Part shown: positions 44,316-58,207 of the stretch, in pieces
How positions within the stretch are numbered: the first letter of the stretch is position 1
Layout of the letters: the number at the start of each line of letters is the position of its first letter
NCBI GenBank assembly: GCA_021234155.1
Contig: JAJEKV010000003.1
Coordinates: forward strand, 21,915,569-21,979,568
Source: Isoetes taiwanensis
Taxonomy: Eukaryota; Streptophyta; Lycopodiopsida; Isoetales; Isoetaceae
Direction: 5' to 3'
DNA: 64,000 nucleotides
Translations under genes and position numbers: made by a program
The notes under the pieces: generated by a model
What the model was told of the DNA's origin: nothing
The model's database searches: none
The model's input: the letters and a program-made list of their open reading frames with translations, nothing else

Positions 44316-44402
44316 GAATCTGTTTGTCATTTCTGGCTTTTCTCATTAATGAATCTGTTTGTCATTTCTGGCTTTTCTCATTAACGAATCTGTTTGTCAT
44401 TT
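44316..44402. repeat. 35-bp tandem repeat, about 2.5 copies
   Basis: GAATCTGTTTGTCATTTCTG then GCTTTTCTCATTAAT repeats with period 35 and ends inside a third copy. Copies differ by one or two bases, so the expansion is recent. Confidence 0.85.
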
Positions 44403-44650
44403 AAACCTTTAATTTGGCATTTCTTAGTCAGTTTGTGAATCTGTATTTTGAAAGAAAACTCTGCGTTCAAAGGGCTGCCGACTAGGTCTGATAAGGAGGT
44501 TGAACATGTAGAGTTGCTGACAATATGTTACAGATCCATAAATTGGTAATTTAGAGTTCAAAGATAGGATTCGAATTATGCTATTGCAATGGAACGAAAA
44601 TTTGCCTAAACTAAAACAAAACTCTTCAAAACAAAAATGTATCTATGCAT

Positions 44651-45639
44651 GGGTGGCAAGTCTGCAGTAAGAAACACAGTAGAAAAGATTTACCAATTTG
44701 ATAAGCTCCCATAAACCAGAATATTGGGTATCTTCCAATGTGGAGAGCTCCTTCTGTGCCTTGAATTGCTACGCCTAGTTTCCTTAGAAACTCTGGAACT
44801 TAAATCCGAGGAAGCTTGGATGCCTGCTCGGTTGTGACAAAGCATTTAGTTGCAGTAATCACTGAGAGGGTGTTGCTTGCCACTGCAGTTAATATTAAGC
44901 TGCCAAATCTTCTCCTCTGAATACCCTCTGGAGAGTATGGTCGTAGTGCGGTACTCATCTTAAGGAGATCCTGTGAATGCTAGTGAGATGCAATATGGTG
45001 TTGGTACGAGACTATACAGTATTTGCTATCAATAGGCTAGCGAAAGCGGGATTCCTATGGTTGTATTGTTATGATACTAGGATAGGTGCCTGAGGTGCTT
45101 ATCCGAAGGAGAGTTTAAGGAGGCACATGATGGGATAAGTTTGGCTTGTCCTGATTGGGGCTATAGGTGCTGGTGAGGTGAAGCTTGTCGCTGGAATGGG
45201 ACGGTGGCAGGCGTAACCAACAGGCCGATGACTTAGGTCCTTCTATTGCTTGTAATTTCTCTCCTACACTGGATCCACCAGTGTGGGGTTTCTAGACGAC
45301 GTATTGTCTAGATGTGGCGGCATGCATCTGCTTGGCAGATGCTATGGTATGTGTGGTGGATTCCATATATGTGTACTTGCAGTCCATCAGCCATTGCTTC
45401 ATGTTGACACTACTAGATAACTCTTATGCATGTTACTAACGCGTAGAAGCTTGTGCAGGTTGTTTGAAAGCTGGCGGGGCTACGTGTGTGTATAGTTATC
45501 CTGTGTTGTCAACTTCTTATCTGTATACGTGGCTTTAATGTATATAGCCTCGTGGGAGGCAGTACTTGTTTTGTGTACTTTGATGGTTTGATGTGAATAC
45601 AAATCGAATTTTTTGGTACTAAAATTTTGGTTCGTAACA
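44651..45639 (+). repeat. left LTR (lacks its first ~700 bp)
   Basis: Aligns from GGGTGGCAAGTCTGC to TTCGTAACA with 50872-51865 in the right LTR. The portion matching 50176-50871 is absent; upstream sequence is unrelated. It ends just before the primer binding site. Confidence 0.9.
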
Positions 45640-45640
45640 T

Positions 45641-45653
45641 TGGTATCAGAGCC
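45641..45653 (+). other. primer binding site (initiator Met tRNA)
   Basis: TGGTATCAGAGCC begins two bases after the LTR end. TGGTATCAGAGC is the standard complement of the 3' end of plant initiator-Met tRNA used by most plant LTR retrotransposons. Confidence 0.92.
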
Positions 45654-45684
45654 TGAGTTACGGCTTGGACCTTGAGTAACTGAG

Positions 45685-46674
45685 ATGGGGCACGACGAGA
45701 CTAGTGCGGGCGCACATACTATAGCAGGACAGGCGACTCCTATGGAGGAGGAACCTGATGTATGAGGGCTAACTGCTCGCATACATGAAACCCAGGAGAA
45801 CTTGGAGACCATGCAGACGAAGTGAGGTGAGGACTTATTGGGTGTGCAGCAGAGCCTCAAGGCAGTATTAGACACTCAGACTGCTATGAGAATAGTATTA
45901 GAGATCCTTACTGGCAGTTGTGATAGTGGACCCGGATGTACCTAGTACTAGTGCTGCTGCAGTCGTTGAAGAGTTCCAGATTGAGCAAGGAGGACATACG
46001 CAGTCTCGAGTGCACTAAGATCCCGGATTGGGATGGGAAAGGCACTGCTGATGAGGCGATGGTTTGGATTGACAAGCTTGAGACCTTTTTTTAGGCTACC
46101 AATAAAGGTGATAAGGCGTGAATTGCGCAGATGCGGCTGAAATCGGATGCGTATAGTTGATGGAATGGTCCTACCATGAAGAAAGAGGTGAATACCTGGT
46201 CTGATTTTAGGAAATACTTTATTGGGGAGTATGCACCTCAGCATGATGCTCGTGATGCGCTTGAAAAGCTGCGATACTGTAAGCAGACAGGTTCTCTTAG
46301 TGCTTATATCAATTAGTGCTTATATCAATAAGGTACGGGGTTATATCCACAGGGTTGGAAACTTGTCCGAGGCTTGGCATGTTGATTTCTTTCTAGGTGG
46401 CCTATCCAGTGTTGTTCTCAAGAAGCAGATAATCAGGTTGAAGCTCGAGGATTTTGAGAGGGCAACGATGTTGGCTCATCAGCTTGAGGAAGAGGATGAG
46501 TTCTTTAGGAGCACATTCTGGAAGTTCTCAAAGAAGAAAAACAGGATTTTCAAAAAGAAAAAGTCTGAACAGTCTAAGCCTAAGTCTGCTATAGGTGTGG
46601 GGAGTCTTGGCATATTAGTCGTGAATGCTCTCAGCCACAGAACAAGAAAGCTGATAACAAGAAAGCAAACGTGA
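45685..46674 (+). pseudogene. chromovirus gag (capsid/nucleocapsid), stop-ridden
   Basis: Starts at ATG 45685 (MGHDETSAGAH). It soon meets in-frame stops, several of which fit CGA-to-TGA, CAG-to-TAG or TGG-to-TGA changes. A short direct repeat (TTAGTGCTTATATCAAT) at about 46296-46327 shifts the frame. The capsid region reads GYIHRVGNLSEAWHVDFFLG and LKLEDFERATMLAHQLEEED. The CCHC knuckle CYRCGESWHISREC is visible in the neighbouring frame near 46590. It would have formed virus-like particles and bound element RNA. Confidence 0.85.
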
Positions 46675-49600
46675 CTGAAAAGGCTGAAGAAGTATTGGAA
46701 TCTAAGGCAGTTTCAGCCATTGCCATGGAGGAGCTATGCGTTCTGGATAAGCCCGCAAGCAAGGACATCATGGATATGTTTGCTGGATGGGTTATTAGAT
46801 TCTTGGGCAGGATCATGGGCCGAAACGCTGTGGTGTTATTGATTGTGGCTCTTCGGACATGTTTATCTCTCTTAAGTTGATGGAAGAACTGCACCTACCT
46901 TGTGTAAAAACTAATAAATACAAAGTAGATGGTCCTTTTGTGAACGATTCTTAGGTGGAGGATCGTAAAGCTGTTGGGGTGCCCTTGAATATTCAAGGCT
47001 ACCAGGAAAAGCTTGATTTTGACCTCTTGGATGTTGGCCGGTATGATGTGGTGCTGGGGATAACATGGTTGCAGCAGGTTAAGCCTACTGCAATGGATTG
47101 GAACACTCACCAGGTGACGCTGAAGCACGATGGATGAGAGATCTATTTGCAGGGGAGTCCTCTGACGGGAGCTTCTAAGATTCTCTCGTCGCTTCAGGTC
47201 AAGAAACTGGTATGTAAGTCTTTCAATCAATATTTTCTTCTATTTATTGATGAATGTTATCCTACTTTGAGTGTTGTCATATGAGTGCTGATAATGAGGT
47301 CATTGAGAATTCAAAAGGCCATAGAGAATTGCAGGATCTGTTGTATGAATTTCAAGAGTGTTCCCTGAGGAACTGCCAGAAGGTCTTCTCCTTAGTAGAG
47401 AGATTGAATATGATATTGATTTAGAGCCGGGATTCAAACCTGTGTTTCGTAACCCTTATAGGCTGTCCACATTGGAACAAGAGGAGGTAAAGAAGCAGGT
47501 TCATGAATTGTTAGCCAAAGGGTTTGTGAGGTCTAGCAAATCCTCTTATGGTGCTCCTGTCATTCTAGTTAAGAAAAAGGACAGATCAATGTGGATGTGC
47601 ATTGATTATCGTGACTTGAATAAGATTACGATCAAGAATAGTACCCTTTGCCTAGGATTGAGATTATGGATAGATTAACATGAAATAAGTATTTTTCTAA
47701 GTTAGATTTGCGTAGTGGTTATCACCAGATAAGGGTGAAGGAGTCAGATGTATATAAGACTCTCTTCAGGACCACTTTTAGTCATTTTGAATTTTTGGTG
47801 ATGCCTTTTGGACTAACGAATGCTCCTGCTACTTTTTCCAGAATGATGAATGAGGTTTTTGCAGGATGTCTTGATACTTTTGTTGAAGTATTTTTAGATA
47901 ATATCCTGGTGTATAGTAAAACCTTAGATGATCATTTGAATCATTTGCATTCTGTATTAACTTTGCTCAGATATCATAAGTTATATGTAAAGATGTCAAA
48001 GTGTGAATTTTTGAAAGCACAGGTGGAATATTTGGGCCACATTGTATCCGCAGAAGGTGTACTGTGGATCCCAAGAAGATGGAGGCAATTCAATCTTGGC
48101 CAATGCCAAAGAATGTATCTGAGTTGTGTAGTTTCTTGGGATTGGCCAGTTATTATTGCAGATTTGTCTGGAAGTTTGTCAAGATTGCAGTTGCTTTGAC
48201 TATGTTATTGAAAACTAATGTCCATTTGCAATGGACAGCGAGGCAACAACAGGCAATGGATATGCTGAAGAGGTTGCTGACCTCAACACCTATTCTGTTG
48301 ATTTTAGACATGAGTAAACCTTATGAGGTTTATACGGATACATGTGTTTATGTCATTGGTGTCGTGCTCATGCAGGATGGTAGGGTAGTGGCATATGAAA
48401 GTCGCCAACTCAATGCTGCGGAAAAGAACTATTCCACCTATGAGCAGGAGTTACTGGCAATGGTTCATGCACTCAAAGTCTGGAAACATTATCTCCGTAA
48501 CAAACGTGAGTTTGTGGTCTGTACTGATCATAAACCGTTGAAATTCCTGCAAAGCCAGGCTGAGGTAAGTCCAAGGCAAGCAAGGTGGTTGGACTTCCTT
48601 TTTCAATTTCATTTTCATGTTGAGCATCTTCTCGGGAAATAGAAACCTGTTGTTGATGCTCTTTCTAGGGTTCGGAAGTAAATGTAATGGTTCAATGTGA
48701 AATTGCTTTGGTGTCACAGATTAAACAAGCATATGACTTGGATGCCTATATTTTGAGTATGCAACATATATCCAAGTTACCTAATGCTTGGGATATCCAG
48801 GGTGGACTCTGGTATCATAAGGGACGTATTTATGTTCCTGCTGTGGACCCTTGCGAAAGTAGTTATTGGGCGAATTTCATGATGCACCTTATGCTACGCA
48901 TGGAAGAGAATGAAAAACCTATGAATTGCTCAAGAGAATGTTTTACTGGCCTGGTTTGAAAGAAGACGTGCAAGAATATGTAAAGTTTGTGAGACTTGTC
49001 AGCAGGTTAAAGCAGGTCGAGGCAAGACTCCAAGACTTTTGCAACCTCTGCCTGTGCCAGAGGAAAGGTGGAGTGAAATCTCTATGGATTTCATTGTGAA
49101 GCTGCCTCGTACTGTGCATCACTATACCAGATACTTATCATTGTGGATAGGTTGACGAAGTATGCACACTTTATACCTCTGACAAAGAATGAAGATGGCT
49201 TGGCAGTCGCCAAGGCTTATATGCAGCATGTATTCCCTTTTTTTTAGATTACCCAAAGCTATTGTAAGCAATCGAGATGTGAAATTCACTGGGAATTTCT
49301 GGCAGGAATTGTTCTCTGCATTGGAATACACTCTTCAGTTCTCTAGTGGAGATCATCCTGAAACCGATAGGCAAACTAAGAGAGTGAATCAGATTCTGGA
49401 GGATATGTTGAGATCTTATGTGGCCACTCAGCAATCCAGTTGGGAGGACTATTTGTCTATTGTCGAGTTTGCTTACAATACTGGGTTCCAACAGAGCATC
49501 AAAACTAGCCCATTTATGGCTATGTTCGAGAGAAATCCCGGAGGACCTGTATCGCTTGGTTTTGAAGGGCTGAAGACTGATGCTGCCATCAGTATGCTTG

Positions 49601-50150
49601 AAGGCATGGATGTGGTACTTGGATTGTGTCAGTTGCATATGAGACAGGCCCAGGATCAGGCAAGGGCACGTGCGAATTTGTCGAGGGCCCCGATCGAACT
49701 GCATAAGGATCAGATGGTATATCTTCGTATGGTCTTTTCTGCAAATCTGAAAAGAAAAGCAATATTGCCATTGCTTGTAGGGAAGAAACCAAAGCTCTCC
49801 CCAAGGTACAGTGGTCTTTACAAGATTTTGAAGAAATATAACGATGTTGCCTTCAAGTTGCAACTACCACCGAATGTGGACATTCATCCAGTTTTCCACG
49901 TGAGCCAGTTGCGACTCTAGGGAAAGCTGCGAATGTTGTGCCTTCTCAGGAACACATGGTGGAATTGGATAGAATTCCTATCCCAGAAAGAATTTTGAAT
50001 TCCCAAATAGTGCGAATCTGCCAAAGAGACCAGATGGAATTTCTGGTGAAATGGAAACATAGATCTGTCTCAGAGGCTACGTGGGAGAGTCTTTGTTTCA
50101 TGGCTCAGTATCCAGATGTTATGGCTCAATGGTCTGGAGCAGATTCTTGA
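46675..50150 (+). pseudogene. chromovirus pol (PR-RT-RH-IN-chromodomain), inactivated
   Basis: Protease near 46830 reads DCGSSDMFIS where DSGSS/T is usual. YDVVLGITWLQQV marks the end of the protease. RT runs 47358-48060 with [50 protein letters not shown] and VFLDNILVYS, where the catalytic DD box has become DN. RNase H runs 48064-48642 (YEVYTDTCVYVIGVVLM, STYEQELLAMVHALK, CTDHKPLKFL). Integrase runs about 48690-49700: zinc region with CETCQQVKAGRG, MDFIVKLPR (first catalytic Asp present), VSNRDVKFTGNFW (second Asp replaced by Asn) and TDRQTKRVN (catalytic Glu replaced by Lys). The C-terminus VHPVFHVSQLRL-like end is followed by a chromodomain-like FLVKWKHRSVSEATWE. At least six stops or shifts break the frame. 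Confidence 0.92.
49938..50150 (+). pseudogene. chromodomain-like C-terminal end of integrase
   Basis: Shown separately from the pol entry. PERILNSQIVRICQRDQMEF and LVKWKHRSVSEATWE match the chromodomain pattern 'P--IL--R----+----FLVKW+--S--EATWE'. Chromodomains target insertion to heterochromatin by binding histone marks. The frame is preceded by a TAG (after QLRL), part of the general decay of the element. Confidence 0.8.
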
Positions 50151-50161
50151 GGACAAAAATC

Positions 50162-50175
50162 CCAGGGGAGAGTAA
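50162..50175 (+). other. polypurine tract
   Basis: CCAGGGGAGAGTAA immediately precedes the TGTTA start of the right LTR. This is the expected primer for plus-strand synthesis. Confidence 0.75.
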
Positions 50176-51865
50176 TGTTATGCCCAAATATTTTGCAAAC
50201 CATTGTTATATATATTGCATGCACGTTGGTTATGGGCTAACAATAATAATTTGATGCAGATGGCATTAAAATTATATGGTCACATGTTTCTCTAGTTTTA
50301 AGATAATGGTGCACCTTGGTAGGTCTTAGACTAAGGCACAACCAGATGTCGTAATGGATAAACGTGGTTGCAAGGTTGGCATAGCATTGTGAAAATAATG
50401 TAGTTAATAGGCAAACCTTAATGGGCTAAGAAACCATGGAATTAAAGCTGAATTGTTATGGAAATATGTTTCAATGGTTTAAATAGCCATTGTTTAAAAA
50501 GTTGAGCACCCCAATAGTGGGGCAACACCATCATGGCCAATAGCCACAAATTGGAAAGCAGCGAAAGCTGCCGATTTTGGCCTGGCCAATAGCAGGCCGA
50601 ATGATTATCTAGCAGGACCACCTACCCTTTGGATAATGCCACGTGGCCTTGCCACATTGGTAGGAGATTATATCAAGAAGGCGGTGGCCTGTTAGAGGAG
50701 CAGCCGGATTTGTTACAAAAGGAGGGAGGTCGAATGAGGCTGAATAAAGAAAGAGGAAAGATGTTAGCGACTTCGGGGAGATACGCTGGGTTTATAGGAT
50801 TTCAATAGCGAGATTCGTTGCAGAGGAGCTTGTCGCTGGTAAGCTTTAGATGGTTGTATTCGGCAGATGCCTGGGTGGCAAGTCTGCTGTACGAAACACA
50901 GTAAAAAAGATTTACCAATTTGATAAGCTCCCATAAACCAGAATACTAGGTATTTTCCAATGTGAGAGCTCCTTCTGTGCCTTGAATTGTTATGCCTAGT
51001 TTCCTTAGAAACTCTGTAACTTAAATCCGAGGAAGCTTAGATGCCTGCTCGGTTGTGGCAAAGCATGTAGTTGTAGTAGCCACTGCGAGGGTGTTGCTTG
51101 CCACTGCAGTTAATATTAAGCTACCAAATCTTCTCCTCTGAATACCCTCTGGAGAGTATAGCCTAGTGCGATACTCGTCTTAAGGAGATCCTGTGAATGC
51201 TAGTGAGATGCAATATGGTGTTGGTATGGGACGATACGGTATTGCTATCAATAGGTTAGCGAAAGCAGGATTCCTATGGTTGTATAGTTATGATACTAGG
51301 ATAGGTGCCTGAGGTGCTTATCCGAAGGAGAGTTTAAGCATGCACATGATGGGATGAGTCTGGCTTGTCCTGATTGGGGCTATAGGTGTTGGTGAGATGA
51401 AGCATGTCGCTGGTATGGGACAATGGCGGGCGTAACCAACAGGCCGATGACTTAGGTCCTTCTGTTGCTTGTAATTTCTCTCCTACACTGGATCCACCAA
51501 AGACGGGGGAGGGGAGGGGAGGGGAGGGGGATCTAGACAACGTATTGTCTAGATATGGCGGGTGCGTCTGCTTGGCATATGCTATGGTGCATGTGGTGGA
51601 TTCCATATGTGTGTATTTGTAGTCCGTCAATCATTGCTTCATGTTGACACTACTGGATAACTCTTATGCATGGTACTAACACATGGAAGCTTGTGCAGGC
51701 TGTTTGATAGCTGGAAGTTATCCTGTGTTGTCATCTTGTTATCTGTATACGTGGCTTTCATGTATATAGCCTCGTGGGAGGCAGTACTTGTTCTGTGTAC
51801 TCTGATGGTTTGATGTGAATACAAATCGAAATTTTTTGGTACTAAAATTTTAGTTCGTAATAACA
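50176..51865 (+). repeat. right LTR (complete, 1690 bp)
   Basis: Starts TGTTATGCCC and ends GTAATAACA, giving the expected TG...CA ends within a 5-bp inverted repeat. Compared with the left LTR it carries many substitutions, a deletion of about 10 bases near 51718 (left has GGGGCTACGTGTGTGTATAG-like text), and a G-rich insertion at 51505-51530. Confidence 0.9.
51505..51530 (+). repeat. G-quadruplex-capable run in the right LTR
   Basis: Five runs of four or five G separated by single A (GGGGGAGGGGAGGGGAGGGG then AGGGGG). The left LTR has only TGTGGGGTTT here, so the run expanded in this copy. Five G4 runs with one-base loops predict a very stable quadruplex. Confidence 0.85.
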
Positions 51866-53835
51866 GTGCTCTACATTTGTAGGTCTGGGCATTAGAATAT
51901 CAGAGGAGTTTCTTACCAGGCTGTTAGGATTCCATCCAATTCGTCCCATCGTTTGCTAGTTCCGTCTGCTATTACAAACCTTAGCATGCATTTCGAATCC
52001 AAGGAGTCTGGCTGCACAGTTTGAGGGATTCAACCGACAGAGACATGCCTATGCTCCTGTGTAAACAAATCGGTCATAGCCCTTGCTTTTCCTCAAACAT
52101 ATCATGCCATAGCCACTGCCCTAATCCCACCGTCCTGCCACAAAGAAACAATGTCTTGACCACGACATTTTAGGTTAGTTATTCCGGAATAAGATCCATA
52201 ATTTTGAAGAATTTAAAATGCTAAAATATGTGCTCCTTATGCTAACAAATCCATAAATAGTTACATATTTTAATATTTTAAGTCAATTAAATTCAAAATG
52301 AAAAGTGGGTCGATGTTAACCCAGAATAGAATTTTGGTGGTGCCACGTGGCATTGCCCAATAATGCGGAATAGAAGTCGGGGCCTCGATTTCGCTCTGAG
52401 CACATGTCATTTTGTTCAAACATCATGTAATTTCTCTATTTCCCTTCTTTCCATTTTGTAGGGGAACGGAGCTTGGGGCTCCCTTTCTGCAACAGCGACA
52501 GACACTCTCCCGACTGTTGCCGGTCGTGGGGCCCATGCCGTTGTTGCGGAAAGGAAGCCCCAAGCTCCATTACATTCTATAAGTTTTATAAGTCAAGCTT
52601 TTTTGGAGGTCTTAAGTTCTAAGAACATATAATTTTGCATTTACAAGTGAAAAATAGACCATACTTGTAAGCATCCAGCATTTGCAGACTTGCCCTCCAA
52701 TGTGGATAGGGATATGTGGAAGATTATAGGTTCTCATCATTTTTTATTATTGGTCCTTGTTCGTGATCGATAGTGAACACTCAACTCCATCTATATTGGA
52801 TTAAAGAAATACACATTAATAATTCTAACAAAAACAAGTAATATTTGAAATATTAGCTAAGCCAAAATAAAAAAGGCCGATAATTTTCCAAGTCGAATTA
52901 ATCATTTAACTAAAAAAATTACTGTGTTTGTGCTTGGAGCATTATGTAGAGTGTACAACCCTAATGATTCCTCGCAGGCATAGAATAATTAACATGAAAG
53001 ACCTGAAATTGTGGTCAACTAGGCATGGGTTCTGCTATTGAAAAGAGACCAATATTCCAACCAGTCTATTATAAGGATTGAAGCCCTTTGTGTCTTCGGG
53101 ACAAACATATCCATATTTTCTTTACTACACTGTGAATCTATTCCATAGTTACTCAACCATCTCATAATAGTAATTAAATTCAATCATGAATTTTGAGAGT
53201 GCCTAAATAAAATATATTGTAAGTGTTAAGTAACCACACACCTGGAGAGGCAACCGCCCGCCTGGGTCTAAAAAGAACGATACAGGGTTATTGGGCTGGA
53301 AAGAAGGAGATTTAAATATCCCCAATACTTCTGTGCACCACTGCAGCACGAGTAATGTGGTTTTAAAGGAGCAACATCTTGCAGCCTAACCCTGTACTCT
53401 CAGCCAGCATTGAAGTTGGGTGCAGTGTGGAATGGGTTTTAAAATTGTGTAAATATTTTATCTAAAATGAATGTAACTCTGCTTTAGATTGTTATTTAAA
53501 AAGTTGTGGTGGCACTGTAGGTAGTGCCACTAGAAACCTTTGAGCCCAAAATTATTCAAAAGAAACAAACAATGGAAAGTCCAGAAATTTCCACCTACTT
53601 GAGGTATACATGTGCTTGTGTCTTCAATCATTGGTATAGATCCTTAGATCTCACAACCTTTATCTATTATAGTAAGTCCTTCGAATATGTCATATACGAT
53701 AAAATTCAAGTTTCATGTTGGTTACTGACACGCAACAAAGTAAATTTCACTTAAGTATTGAATTAGTTAAAATCAAAACATAGTCTTTGCTTCAGTCAAA
53801 GGCCTTTGAACATTATATTTATAGTTATATATGAA
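51866..53835. other. no gene seen
   Basis: Intergenic. At about 52455-52575 the segments GGAACGGAGCTTGGGGCTCC and GAAGCCCCAAGCTCC form inverted arms around AACAGCGACAGACACTCTCC. A ~100-bp hairpin is thus possible, perhaps a further small foldback element. Confidence 0.45.
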
Positions 53836-54655
53836 GTAAACACTACTAGATGGTAAAGTAGAATCGCGTGTAAAAGGCATAATAGGGAAGGGGATCTGTC
53901 CCTAAACAACCCCAGGGACTCCCATTACCATCTAAAGTTTAACTGTACTTATGATCTCAAGTCCATGTATCAGACGTTTAAAGGGCAGAACTCCAAGATT
54001 CTTGCACCTTTATATAACTTGATGAAGATGTTTGCTTAGTAGTCCTATCCTTTGAGAGTTGTAAAGAATATTTCATCTTCCTATTGTTAATAACACTCAT
54101 AATGTCACTATATGAACTAACATAAAGTTTGACACAACTAATGGGGCAATAACTCCAAGATTCTTGCACTTTTATATAACTTGATAAAGCTGTTTACTTA
54201 ATAGTCCTATCTTTCTAGAGTTGTAAACAAAATTGTTAATGTTAAGGCTCATAATGTCACTATATGAATTAACATAAAGTTTGACAAACTAGTGGGGCAA
54301 TGGTGATACTAATAGCAACATCCATTTTGGCATATATTATGGCCTCACAACATTGATGAATATTTGATGCTAATAATAACTCCTATATTGTCATTGGTGG
54401 GTACTGGCACTAATTCTGTTGCTGTCTGTATAACAACTAGTGACGCTATAGTTGATGCTAATAACAACATCTTTTGCGTCATAACAAAATTACCGATATT
54501 GTGGGTGACACAAAGAATGAGGCTATAGGTGTCACAAATTTTGGCACCTATTGCATCACCTATATATAAATGTCACCAATAATGTCATAATGTATATACT
54601 TCTCAGTGTTGTGGTGACATTTTAATGACACAAATTGACCCCATCTCTTGTAGTG
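53836..54655. mobile_element. CACTA-like element end with subterminal GTGACA repeats
   Basis: The right boundary CTCTTGTAGTG (54645-54655) is the complement of CACTACAAGAG, a standard CACTA terminus. The 350 bp inside it is rich in short GTGACA/TGTCAC repeats (54430-54630), as expected for transposase-binding subterminal arrays. A weaker left candidate, CACTACTAGATGG, begins near 53846. If correct the element is ~810 bp and non-autonomous. No transposase is encoded. Confidence 0.5.
53989..54300. repeat. 162-bp tandem duplication
   Basis: Unit 1 (53989-54150) and unit 2 (54151-54300) both run from AACTCCAAGATTCTTGCAC to a GGGGCAAT end, with scattered substitutions and a small deletion in unit 2. 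It lies inside the presumed CACTA element. Confidence 0.88.
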
Positions 54656-54950
54656 TCATTGTGTATAGTATGATATTATACTCTTTGAGAATAGTGCTCA
54701 TACGTTATTAGATACGGTTGAGACTAAAGATTCAATTCTTTACCTTGATTTTCGTCTTGAGAATGCTTTTGTATTGCATCACTCAATTCATGCATACCAA
54801 CCAAAGTCTTAATGGGATCTTGGCGGAGGTTCATGCAAGTCTTAATGGGATCATGTCCAGGGCTTGTTGTCAGCCAGTGGAGGGTTAAAACTACTATCTA
54901 TATTCTTGTACAACGAAACTGCACCATACACACACAATGGTTGGATCTTT
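54656..54950. other. no gene seen; small direct repeat
   Basis: A CTTAATGGGATC block occurs twice (54809 and 54841), spaced 32 bp. Otherwise featureless. Confidence 0.5.
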
Positions 54951-58132
<3,182 letters not shown>

Positions 58133-58207
58133 GTGAGCAAAAGGAGCTTGGGTACAGCTGAATCAAACTATATAACGTGTGTTCCAGAGGTAACAACCCA
58201 ATACAAA

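Larger units (their letters stand above)
44651..51865 (+). mobile_element. Ty3/Gypsy chromovirus retrotransposon, decayed, 5' LTR truncated
   Basis: Order: truncated left LTR, primer binding site, gag with CCHC knuckle, protease, reverse transcriptase, RNase H, integrase, chromodomain-like end, polypurine tract, complete right LTR (1690 bp, TGTTA...TAACA). Integrase after RNase H with a chromodomain defines a chromovirus. The two LTRs differ by many substitutions and one G-rich insertion, so the copy is old. Numerous in-frame stops and lost active-site residues make it non-autonomous. The 5' truncation removes the promoter-bearing U3 part of the left LTR and prevents checking the target-site duplication. 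Confidence 0.92.

Noticed and set aside
45480-45875. 131-residue minus-strand ORF across the LTR/gag junction
   Set aside because: Shadow frame of the retrotransposon; the plus strand explains the region.
49249-49863. 204-residue minus-strand ORF
   Set aside because: Antisense shadow of the integrase region.
58133-58207. GTG start extending the 58-kb gene
   Set aside because: GTG is not a normal nuclear start codon. ATG 58208 has good context and begins the conserved-looking sequence.
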